Shown one piece after another: positions 7,812 through 15,362 of a stretch of 64,000 nt of DNA (positions are counted from its first letter, which is position 1; every line of letters begins with the position of its first letter). Origin of the DNA: CAZWCX01 sp964632945. GTDB taxonomy: Bacteria > Planctomycetota > MHYJ01 > WSZJ01 > CAZWCX01. The notes below the pieces were generated by a model that was given only the letters and a program-made list of their open reading frames with translations, made no database searches and was not told where the DNA came from. The position numbers were made by a program, and so were the translations under genes. The DNA is taken from the NCBI GenBank assembly GCA_964632945.1, contig CAZWCX010000016.1, positions 14,117-78,116 on the forward strand, given 5' to 3'.

Positions 7812-7975
7812 TGGGGCTTCAACCTTGATTTCCCAGGTTGGTCCGATCGCTTTTCGCGCCGGGCTTCGTTGCTCGTCGTCGGCGATGCACGGGGGCATCG
7901 CCTCCTCCTCGCGCCTCGCCGGGCGCGAAAATCGCCTCGGCCGAACCTAGGATCTCGAGATTGAAGACCCACTAG
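7808..7975. repeat. CTAG-bounded inverted-repeat element, family 1, copy 2 (full length)
   Basis: 168 bases with imperfect terminal inverted repeats of about 35 bases: CTAGTGGGGCTTCAACC at the left and CTAGTGGGTCTTCAATC read inward from the right. The same sequence recurs at 31064-31192 (other orientation, shorter) and at 63948 to the right window edge, where the 50 visible bases are nearly identical. No reading frame inside looks like a protein. Confidence 0.8.
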
Positions 7976-8461
7976 GTTGTGGACGATCCGCCGCTGCCGG
8001 CGCTCATCTTCTACTCCTCCGCGGCTTCGCGCAAAACACCCCGAAAACCTGTAGAGGAAGCGGCCCCTCTCCCTTGGCGGAGTCCCCGCCGGAACGGAGG
8101 AGGCCCGTTCCAGTCTTCCCGAATCCCCCAAGCCCCACGAGTTCGGCCCCACCCCGGGGGTTCGTGCGCGTCCTGTGTACCATGTCGGGTGGCGCGTCGC
8201 CCTGCCCGAGGCGGTTCCCAGCAGCGCTACATCTACAGTCAAGGGTGCCGGAGCGGACCCGCGACCTCTCGGGGTCTCCGCGCGATCGCCCTTGCGTGTC
8301 GTAACGCGTCGTAACGTCGACATTCCGTGTTACCCTTCGATACGCCCACTCCGACCGCGATCTGTTCCGATTCACGTGTCTCAACCCACGCGCCACCAAG
8401 TACTAGTGCTGTTTTTGGTGGGACGTCTCGCTCCGGAACGCTGATTGCGAACAGTCCCCCC
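7976..8461. other. Intergenic stretch without a recognisable gene
   Basis: Open frames on both strands here translate into arginine/proline-rich sequence without motifs, ribosome sites or homology I can see. There is a short hairpin (CCACCAA 8393-8399 with TTGGTGG 8415-8421) and a repeated GTCGTAACG near 8298-8316. Taken as non-coding. Confidence 0.5.
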
Positions 8462-8617
8462 ATGCGTCGACGATCAAAAAAAAGGTCTGACCTTCCATCG
8501 CCGCGGGATTGGTTGCTGCTTCTGGATGTCCTGCGGCCTCGATGTACCGGGTGCCGGCGGCTCCTACCGCCCCTTGAGCCGTGCCGGCGAATCCCGATCA
8601 GGAGGGGCGGCATGTGA
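8462..8617 (+). CDS. Doubtful 51-residue Cys/Arg-rich small protein
   Basis: ATG 8462 to TGA 8617. The middle reads DWLLLLDVLRPRCTGCRRLLPP, with a CxxC and a hydrophobic stretch, and the frame ends 13 bases before a strong 12-bp hairpin (8631-8664), the usual spacing of a gene and its terminator. Against it, no clear ribosome site precedes the ATG and I recognise no family. Kept as a low-confidence candidate. Confidence 0.22.
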   Translation: MRRRSKKRSDLPSPRDWLLLLDVLRPRCTGCRRLLPPLEPCRRIPIRRGGM

Positions 8618-8630
8618 GTTCCCTCTCTCA

Positions 8631-8664
8631 CGGGGGCCGGGATCCGGACGGGTCCCGGCCCCCG
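8631..8664 (+). terminator. Strong GC hairpin upstream of 8691 gene
   Basis: CGGGGGCCGGGA (8631-8642) pairs perfectly with TCCCGGCCCCCG (8653-8664) around a 10-base loop and is followed by ATTTAT. It could terminate transcription from upstream or act as a leader structure for the gene starting at 8691. There is no real U-run. Confidence 0.5.
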
Positions 8665-8690
8665 ATTTATCCGACCACGGAGTTGCCGAC

Positions 8691-9734
8691 ATGAGAGTCA
8701 TTCAGCGATCTGGGCCCGGAATGCGAACGCTGCTGCCGGTCGTGCTGGCAGGGTGGTTCCTGCTGTTTCCCTCCGCGCGGACCCTGTCCCAGGAGGCGGA
8801 TGCCATCCCCGCGCGATTGGACGCCGTGTGCGAGGGGGAGACGCCCGCAGGGGGTGCGGAGGTCCTGGGCGAAGAGCACCGGTCGCGCGGAAGCAAGGGG
8901 CCGGAAAGTCCCGTTGCGCCGGCACCGGCGTCATCCCGGACTCGGACTCCCCGACCCCCCGAGCCGTTTCACCTGGTGAACGGTGGACGCTGGGACATAG
9001 AGACCATCCTCCGCCGTTTGGCGGAACCGCCTCCGCCGCGAACGATCGAGGGGACCCCTGCCGTTTGGAGGCCGCACGATTCGGGAGCGAACATCGCCGT
9101 CGCCGCGGCCTGCCTGGGCGGTCGGGCGGGACTGCGTGCCCTTCTGCAGGACCTGCGCGGCCAGGCTCTCCGGGGCCTGACGTTCCGGGAACCGGGCGTG
9201 GACGGCCGGGTCTCGTCCGCGGTCGCGTGTGAGCAGATCGATCGGTGGCTCGCCCACCTCGAGGCGGATCGGATGAACTACGCGGATCTCTTTCGTCTGG
9301 TTCGCTGGATGCGCACCTTTTACGCGGACCCGGAATTCCTCACCCCCGCGGCGCAGATGCGGCTCTATCTCACGCTCGGGGGACGTCCGTATCGGAGCGT
9401 GGATCGGGTGCCCGACTCCGGTCGAGAACTGTGGGACTTTGTCGGTCGTGGGCTGTCGGCGGGCGAGTATCTCGTTGCCGGGGTGGATGCGAACGGGGAC
9501 CGCGAAGTGGACCGATGGCTGCTGATGGGAAGGGACCGGCGGGGGCGTGCGTTCGCCTTCGGACCGGCCGGTGGCTCCGACGGCATGCCGATCCTGCAGT
9601 TTCGCGTGGACGGGAATCCCGGTGACCTGATGGGAACCCTCAGGGCGTTGGGGATTGCGAGCGAGCGGGACACGGACAATCCGGCGCATTTCATCGGCCG
9701 CCGGGTCTACCGAATCCCGTTGGCCCGGGATTGA
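8691..9734 (+). CDS. Exported protein of unknown function
   Basis: 347 residues, start at ATG 8691 with GGAG 8 bases upstream; the frame continues upstream but that part is not protein-like. The N-terminus carries a Sec signal (RTLLPVVLAGWFLLFPSA, about residues 12-29). Residues ~40-90 are Pro/Ala-rich and probably a linker. The rest (from about 95) is a folded, Trp/Arg-rich domain with segments such as LVRWMRTFYADPEF and VAGVDANGDREVDRW; the latter resembles a calcium-type DxNxD loop but a single copy is weak evidence. I recognise no family. It sits between repeats and faces the M32 gene across a terminator. Confidence 0.72.
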   Translation: MRVIQRSGPGMRTLLPVVLAGWFLLFPSARTLSQEADAIPARLDAVCEGETPAGGAEVLGEEHRSRGSKGPESPVAPAPASSRTRTPRPPEPFHLVNGGRWDIETILRRLAEPPPPRTIEGTPAVWRPHDSGANIAVAAACLGGRAGLRALLQDLRGQALRGLTFREPGVDGRVSSAVACEQIDRWLAHLEADRMNYADLFRLVRWMRTFYADPEFLTPAAQMRLYLTLGGRPYRSVDRVPDSGRELWDFVGRGLSAGEYLVAGVDANGDREVDRWLLMGRDRRGRAFAFGPAGGSDGMPILQFRVDGNPGDLMGTLRALGIASERDTDNPAHFIGRRVYRIPLARD

Positions 9735-9821
9735 CCCGCTCGGATGGGGAGCGCACGGCGGCGGGGAGACTCCGCGCGATTTCGACCGGCAGTCGCGATC
9801 CCGCCGGCGGGGTCGCATCGG

Positions 9822-9897
9822 CCCACCGACGCGCGCACGCCGGAAGTGCGCGTCGTGTCGGTGGGGGGGCGGAATCCGTGCGTCGCTTCCGCCCCGG
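9822..9897. terminator. Tandem hairpins between convergent genes
   Basis: A first hairpin pairs CCCACCGAC (9822-9830) with GTCGGTGGG (9857-9865), extended inward by GCGCGCAC and GTGCGCGT. A second follows at once, GGGGCGGAA with TTCCGCCCC. They lie between the plus gene ending at 9734 and the minus gene ending at 10127, so a bidirectional terminator is likely. Confidence 0.5.
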
Positions 9898-9914
9898 CGT
9901 CCCTACGTTGGCCG

Positions 9915-10130
9915 CTAGCCCGGACCGTTGATGAAGCCGCGTCAGCGGCTTCGTGAAGAATCCGCCCGCGGGCTCCTGGCTGCTGACGCAGCCAGGACCG
10001 CGGGGCATCCGGCGAGCGACACACGGCGCCGCACGTTGGGCGAGGCAGTCCTGCTCCGGATGGCCTTCATGGCCTGCGGGAGCAGGATTGTGCGCGAACC
10101 GCGAGGCTGTTCGCGAACGATCCGCGCTAG
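9915..10130. repeat. CTAG-bounded repeat, family 2, copy A (full length)
   Basis: 216 bases starting CTAGCCCGGACCGTTG and ending, read inward from the right, CTAGCGCGGATCGTTC. It contains internal hairpins (AAGCCGCG..CGGCTT; CCTGCTCC..GGAGCAGG). Related copies lie at 30924-31067 and, in reverse orientation, at 55069-55190. The right CTAG contains the TAG stop codon (10129-10127) of the minus-strand carboxypeptidase gene. Confidence 0.75.
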
Positions 10131-11644
10131 ATACCGTACAACGGGCCGAACTTGCCGCGGAGATAGGAGAGGAATGGCGATGCGCTCAGCGAAGATCCGG
10201 TCACCCGCTGGACCAGTTCGTTGGCCCGCCAGCGCATCCCGTTGCGGTGAATCTTGTCGCGCAGCCACTCCCGCAGCGCGCGGAGATCTCCCTTGCGCAA
10301 CCGGTCGTCCAGATCGGGCAGGTCCCGGCGCACGGCCTCCATGAATTGCGCGGCGTAGAGATTGCCCAGCGTATAGGTCGGGAAGTACCCGAAGCCGCCG
10401 AAGGACCAGTGGATGTCCTGAAGCACCCCCTCGGCATCCGTGGCGGGTCGGAGTCCGAGCATCTGCTCCATCTTATCGTTCCAGGTTCGGGGCAGGTCGG
10501 ATACCGACAGTCGGCCGGTGAGCAGGTCGCACTCGATCTCGAAACGGAGCAGGATGTGCAGGTTGTAGGTGACTTCATCCGCCTCCACGCGGATCATCGA
10601 GGGCTGCACCCGATTGATCGACCGGTACCAGTCCTCCATCGACAGACCGCGCAGCGCCTCCGGGAAGGTCGCCTGGAGCCGGGGATAGTAGTGCTCCCAG
10701 AAGGGCCGACTGCGCGCGATCTGATTTTCCCACAGGCGCGACTGCGACTCGTGGATTCCGGCCGAGACGGCCTCTGCCATCGGCGTTCCCATGTTCGCGG
10801 GATCGAAGCCCTGCTCGTACAGCCCGTGCCCGGCTTCGTGAAGGATGGAGAAGAAGCAGGAGCGCGGATCGGACTCGTCATACCGCGTGGTGAGTCGGAC
10901 ATCGTGCGGCCCCGAGCTCGAGCAGAAGGGGTGATTTGCGGTATCCAGCCGGCCCGCTTCGAGGTCGAAGCCCATGTCGCGCGCGACGGAGAGGCCGAAC
11001 TCGCGCTGGGGCTCGACGGGAAACTTCGCCTGGGAGGGGAAGTGCTCCTGGCGGGGTTGTTTCGCGGATCCGGCAATTGCCCGGACCAGCGGGACGAGTT
11101 GGTCGCGCAAGTCGGCGAGGATGCGTCCGACTTCCACCGTCTTCGCGCCCGGCTCGTAGGCATCCAGCAGCGGATCGTACACGTGGCCGCCGGCATGGCC
11201 GATCGCATCCGACTCGCGGCGCTTCAGGACGACGATCTTCTCCAGCCATGGGGCGTACTCCCCGAAGGCGTTCTCGCGGCGGGCCTTCACCCAGGCTTCA
11301 TGGGCGAGCGAACAAGTGCGCGCCATTTCCCGAACCAGGTCTTCCGGCATTTTGCGCTCGCGGTCGAAGACCCGGCGCATCTCGCGCACATTGGCGGATT
11401 GCTCTTCGGTGAGAGGAGCGCCTCCGGTTCCGGACTGCAGTTGTTCGATCATCTCGCCGAGTTGGTTCGAGACCAGTCGCTCGTGCGTGAGCGCGGAAAG
11501 GAGTTCCATTTGCGCCGCGCGGATGCGGGAACCCTTGGGAGGCATGTAGGTCTCCTGGTCCCAGCCCAGGATTCCCTGCACGCTGCCGAGCGTCCTGAGT
11601 TCCTTGACGTAAGATTCAAACTGCTCGTACACGGTGCCGGGCAT
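10127..11644 (-). CDS. M32 family metallocarboxypeptidase (carboxypeptidase Taq)
   Basis: 505 residues, the usual M32 length (~500). The zinc site HEAGHG is at residues 269-273, and it is preceded by the M32-typical DVRLTTRYDESDPRSC stretch and followed by LYEQGFD, WENQIARSRPFW and YNLHILLRFEIE. M32 enzymes remove C-terminal residues from peptides, with broad specificity, in the cytoplasm; no signal peptide is present. The start was put at ATG 11644 because a GGAGG lies 7 bases before it; ATG 11662 would add six residues that are simply this ribosome site. The stop codon is provided by the end of a repeat element. Confidence 0.93.
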   Translation of the reverse strand: MPGTVYEQFESYVKELRTLGSVQGILGWDQETYMPPKGSRIRAAQMELLSALTHERLVSNQLGEMIEQLQSGTGGAPLTEEQSANVREMRRVFDRERKMPEDLVREMARTCSLAHEAWVKARRENAFGEYAPWLEKIVVLKRRESDAIGHAGGHVYDPLLDAYEPGAKTVEVGRILADLRDQLVPLVRAIAGSAKQPRQEHFPSQAKFPVEPQREFGLSVARDMGFDLEAGRLDTANHPFCSSSGPHDVRLTTRYDESDPRSCFFSILHEAGHGLYEQGFDPANMGTPMAEAVSAGIHESQSRLWENQIARSRPFWEHYYPRLQATFPEALRGLSMEDWYRSINRVQPSMIRVEADEVTYNLHILLRFEIECDLLTGRLSVSDLPRTWNDKMEQMLGLRPATDAEGVLQDIHWSFGGFGYFPTYTLGNLYAAQFMEAVRRDLPDLDDRLRKGDLRALREWLRDKIHRNGMRWRANELVQRVTGSSLSASPFLSYLRGKFGPLYGI

Positions 11645-11763
11645 GGCATCGCCTCCGTCCATTCAGGGGGGAATCGGGACCGTTTCCGTGGGGGGGAAAA
11701 ATACCACCTGGCGGTACAGACCGCAAGTCCGGGCTGCGCAGGACCCGTCTGCCGCGCTTTCCG

Positions 11764-11793
11764 TTGACAGTCCAAAGCGGCCGGCAGTAGGGT
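11764..11793 (+). promoter_or_regulatory. Candidate promoter upstream of 11849 gene
   Basis: TTGACA (11764-11769), 18 bases, TAGGGT (11788-11793), about 55 bases before the start codon. Confidence 0.5.
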
Positions 11794-11848
11794 CCGCTGC
11801 GGCGCGGTTCCTGCCTGAACCGCGCGGACCGGAACCGAGGAATTCGCG

Positions 11849-12835
11849 ATGGGTGAGCGGGACCCCGTGCCGTCCGGAACGGCCGGAGCTGCGCTTCCCG
11901 AAGCATACCGGGCGGCCCTCGACTTCATCGTCGGCGCCGTTTTGCCCCGGTGTGCGGCCGTCCCGCGGCCTGCGGATCTGGAGCCGGACGCGCGGCGGGG
12001 AGGGGACGGGAAATTCCCCCCGGTGCCGCCCCCGCTCCGGAAGTGGGTGCTCGCCCGCGAGTTTCAGGCATTGCACCCGGCAGTGATGACGCTGGCGCCG
12101 CTCGTGTCCCCGCGGGACGGGTTGGCCGCCGTCGTCCTCGCGCGCGCGATCTTCGAGACGGTCCTGGACCTGGAACTCCTGGCCTGCGATGGCTCGGGGG
12201 AGTCGGTGCGACAGTATCTGGCCTACGGGGAGGTGCTGCGGCACCAGGCTGCGGAAAAGCTGGTTCAATTTGAGGACCGGATCCAGCCTCCGGGGGACCG
12301 CCGCGCGACCCTGCCGCGAGGAATCGCGTCAGCGACCGGCGCGCGCGCGCGTGTCGACGCCAGGGTGCGCGAGGTCTGGGGGCTGACGCGAAAGGGAACT
12401 CCGCGCTATCCGGAGCACTGGAGCGGGTTGCGGACGTCGCAGCGGATCGACGCCCTGGCCGCTCATCGCCCCGGGGCGGCCCGCAAACTGGAGACGATCT
12501 ATCGCGAAGGGTACTTCCGCGCCGCACTTGCCTGGGCGGCCGGGATGGACGCTGCGTCGCCCCTGCTCGGAGGAGCGAGTGCGCGTCCCGCCGAGGGTGA
12601 ACGGGTAAAGTATCCCCCTGAGGGTGGGCGGGGGCCCGGGGGGGCCACGCCGGCCGAGGGAGGCGACCCGGAATGGGGGGAGGCGGTGAACTGGCACCGA
12701 CGCATGGCGTTCGAGATGCACCTCCTGGCGGCGGCGACCTGCGCCACCGCGCTGGACGTTCTCTCGGCCGGCGGCGAAGGAGCCGGAGAATTGGGCGCCC
12801 TCGCCGATCGGCCCGGAGAATTCAGGCTCGGCTGA
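11849..12835 (+). CDS. DUF5677-like protein
   Basis: 328 residues, no signal peptide. The central helix pattern LAAVVLARAIFETVLDLELLACDG followed by ESVRQYLAYGEVLRHQAAEKL matches the shape of DUF5677-type proteins (a helical R/E motif, then a conserved tyrosine helix). Residues ~235-275 are a Gly/Pro-rich low-complexity insertion in a run of G-rich DNA, which may be an unstructured loop. GAGG precedes the ATG by about 9 bases, and a TTGACA promoter lies upstream. Function of the family is unknown; members often accompany defence or integrated elements, but nothing of that kind is next to this one. Confidence 0.6.
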   Translation: MGERDPVPSGTAGAALPEAYRAALDFIVGAVLPRCAAVPRPADLEPDARRGGDGKFPPVPPPLRKWVLAREFQALHPAVMTLAPLVSPRDGLAAVVLARAIFETVLDLELLACDGSGESVRQYLAYGEVLRHQAAEKLVQFEDRIQPPGDRRATLPRGIASATGARARVDARVREVWGLTRKGTPRYPEHWSGLRTSQRIDALAAHRPGAARKLETIYREGYFRAALAWAAGMDAASPLLGGASARPAEGERVKYPPEGGRGPGGATPAEGGDPEWGEAVNWHRRMAFEMHLLAAATCATALDVLSAGGEGAGELGALADRPGEFRLG

Positions 12836-12918
12836 TCGAGCCGAACGGCCGCGAGTCGCACGGGACTCCACCCGACCCGCGCATCGCCCGCGCGCCCCGC
12901 ACCGCCCGGCCCCATTGG

Positions 12919-12948
12919 TTGCCTTCCCCTCCATCCTGGGCGTATACT
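12919..12948 (+). promoter_or_regulatory. Candidate promoter for the HEAT-repeat gene
   Basis: TTGCCT (12919-12924), 18 bases, TATACT (12943-12948), about 65 bases before ATG 13015. Confidence 0.45.
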
Positions 12949-13014
12949 GGCCGGACGCGGCAGTCCCGTTCGGCGCGCGCGGCAGCACCGCCCCCGCTTT
13001 CCGGAGTGTGCTTC

Positions 13015-15342
13015 ATGCAATGGCTCGACCGCCGGTCCCCGCCCGGGCCCATCGCGGCCTTGATCCTCGTCGGACTGGCTTGTTGCACGGGCCGGGCTTG
13101 GGGCCAGGCGGATCCGGTCGCCAAGGCGCTCGCCGACCTCGACTCCAAGGACCATGCGGTCCGGATCGAGGCAGCCAAGGCGCTGGGTGGGGAAAAGGCC
13201 GCAAAAAATGTCGTTTCGACCCTGGTGCGCCGCCTCGCCGATCCCGACTGGGGCGTTCAGGTGGCCGTCTGCGATGCCCTGGGACGCCTGGCCGCGGCGG
13301 AAGCGACGCAGACGGTGGCGCAGAAGGCCATCGACGGCGACATTTTCTTCGTCCGCGAAGCCGCCCTTCGCGCGGTCGCCGACCTCGACAAGAACAAGGC
13401 CATCGGCGTCTTTCTCAAGGCCGCCAAGTCCGGGAAGGGGGAGCACCGGGTCCGCGGGGTGCGCGCCCTGGGATCCCTGCGGGACCCAAGGCTGATCCCC
13501 GAGTTGAGCGCGTTGTCCAAGGACAAGGATCCGTTCATTCGCGGCGAAGCCATGGCCGCCTTGGGACCGATCGCCGACGGCAAGAGCGGTCTCATCATGC
13601 TCGATGTGCTGAAAGGAAAGGGGTTCGCCGCCCAGAACGGCGCGCTCCAGGGGTTGTCCCAGTGGATCCCGCGCGAGGAGAAGGAGAAGAAGCGGGCCAT
13701 CGCCGCTGTCGCCGCCTTCCTGGCCGGCAACCGCGCGGGGTACGTCATCCGGCGCGCCCGGGAGACGCTGGGACCGATCGATGCCGCGCTGCTGTCGGAA
13801 GCGCTTCGCGCAGAACTCGGCCGCGCCGATCCGGAATCGAAGGTCCGCATCGCCTGGGTCGCGGCCGAACTCAATCTGCGCGACCTCGCCCCGGACCTGC
13901 GACCGTTCGCCAAGGAGAAGGACGAGAAACTGCGGGCCGCCGCCGCCGCCGCCCTCGGGCGCATCGGCGCCTCCGATGACACCACGTCCGCCCTGCTGCA
14001 AACCTTGCTCAAAGATCCCAGCCCCCTGGTTCAGGCGGCCGCGTTCCGCGCCTACTCCGAGGATCTGCGCGAGCGCATCGCCCCGGGGCAGGTGAAGGGG
14101 TTCCCGCCCGACATTCGCCTTGCGGCGGTCGGCGCGATGACCCGCGCCACCAAGGGGCTCGAAGAGGAGTTCCCCGCCCTCGTCGGCCTGCTCGACGACA
14201 CCGACTGGCGCGTCGCCTGCGCGGCTGCGGTGGCCCTCGGCAAGCTGTTCCAGGAACGCGCGATCGAGTCGCTGACGAAGCCGCTCCGTCACGCGGACTG
14301 GCGCATTCGCGGCGCCGCGGCGGTCGCCGCAGGGAAGATCCTTCGTAAGGAGGCCATCCCGCTCCTCCTCGACGCCCTCCAGGACAAACACGCGATCGTC
14401 CAGGGAGCGGCATTGAAAAACCTTCAGTACCTGACCCGACAGACCTTCGGCCTCGATCCCGCGTCATGGCGGAACTGGTGGGGCGCCAACGAGAAGGGCT
14501 TTACCCCGTTCGACCCGCAGGACACGCTCAAGCGCCTTCGTGAAAGCGGGTACGGGACCGACGACTACATCTATAAGCTGTTCGAGAACATGGAAATCGT
14601 GGTCGTGAGCGGCTCCTGGGACCACGTCGAGGAGGTGCTCAAGGACCTCAAACTGAAACACCAGGTCATCTCCGGGTCCGAACTCGACAAGGTCCACCTC
14701 AATCCCCGCCAGATCGTCCTGCTCAACTGCGGCTCCCAGGTGGGCGGCAAGAACACCGAGTTCCTCCTCTGGTTCGTCGTCACCGGCGGATACCTCATGG
14801 CCACCGACTGGGCGATCGCCGACAGCCTCGAGAAGATCTGGCCCGGATACCTGGCCAGCTACAAGAAGGACGCCACCAATGACGACGTCGTCGTGAGCGA
14901 ACCGTGTTCCTCGGACCGATTGCTGCGGAACGTCTACGCCGACCACGCGCGGACCAAGGTCTGGCTCGAAATCACGTCCTTCGGCATCCAGGTGAACAAC
15001 CCCTACGTCATGACCACCCTCGTCGACAGCCTGGAGATGACGCAGAAGTACAACCTCGACACCCTCTGCCTGACCTTCGAGAACGGCCTCGGCAAGGTGT
15101 TCCACTCCATGAGCCACTTCTACCTGCAAAAGCAGTCCTTGCAGAACGTTCGCACGAAGCAGGAGTTGAAGATCTTCGCCATCGATCATCTGGGTCTGGA
15201 CATCGACCAGGTCCGCCGCATGGACGATACCGGTGACTTCGACGCCGCGGGGAAAGAACCGCTGTCCCGGCACTACCCGGTGTTCAAGCTGATCGTGAAC
15301 TATGTGGACGAGAGACTCCGCCGGGAGATCGGGGAAGAGTAA
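13015..15342 (+). CDS. Exported HEAT-repeat protein with C-terminal GATase-like domain
   Basis: 775 residues from ATG 13015 (GGAG 10 bases upstream). The N-terminus (PIAALILVGLACCTGRAWGQA) is a signal peptide, and LVGLACC could even act as a lipobox. Residues ~30-490 form about a dozen HEAT repeats (for example HAVRIEAAKALGGEKAAKNV and DWRVACAAAVALGKLFQE). After a linker with the WRNWWGAN motif, which is common at the end of HEAT arrays in planctomycete-type proteins, residues ~525-775 form an alpha/beta domain (VLLNCGSQVGGKN, FVVTGGYLMATDWAI) resembling the glutamine-amidotransferase/DUF4159 fold, without a catalytic Cys in the nucleophile position that I can see. Probably a periplasmic scaffold or binding protein. 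The kinase gene follows 20 bases later. Confidence 0.78.
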   Translation: MQWLDRRSPPGPIAALILVGLACCTGRAWGQADPVAKALADLDSKDHAVRIEAAKALGGEKAAKNVVSTLVRRLADPDWGVQVAVCDALGRLAAAEATQTVAQKAIDGDIFFVREAALRAVADLDKNKAIGVFLKAAKSGKGEHRVRGVRALGSLRDPRLIPELSALSKDKDPFIRGEAMAALGPIADGKSGLIMLDVLKGKGFAAQNGALQGLSQWIPREEKEKKRAIAAVAAFLAGNRAGYVIRRARETLGPIDAALLSEALRAELGRADPESKVRIAWVAAELNLRDLAPDLRPFAKEKDEKLRAAAAAALGRIGASDDTTSALLQTLLKDPSPLVQAAAFRAYSEDLRERIAPGQVKGFPPDIRLAAVGAMTRATKGLEEEFPALVGLLDDTDWRVACAAAVALGKLFQERAIESLTKPLRHADWRIRGAAAVAAGKILRKEAIPLLLDALQDKHAIVQGAALKNLQYLTRQTFGLDPASWRNWWGANEKGFTPFDPQDTLKRLRESGYGTDDYIYKLFENMEIVVVSGSWDHVEEVLKDLKLKHQVISGSELDKVHLNPRQIVLLNCGSQVGGKNTEFLLWFVVTGGYLMATDWAIADSLEKIWPGYLASYKKDATNDDVVVSEPCSSDRLLRNVYADHARTKVWLEITSFGIQVNNPYVMTTLVDSLEMTQKYNLDTLCLTFENGLGKVFHSMSHFYLQKQSLQNVRTKQELKIFAIDHLGLDIDQVRRMDDTGDFDAAGKEPLSRHYPVFKLIVNYVDERLRREIGEE

Positions 15343-15362
15343 GGAGACGCGGTGGGCTGCGC

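Noticed and set aside
7979..8314. A 111-codon frame and its neighbours in the gap
   Set aside because: Pro/Arg/Ser-rich, no ribosome site, no recognisable motif.
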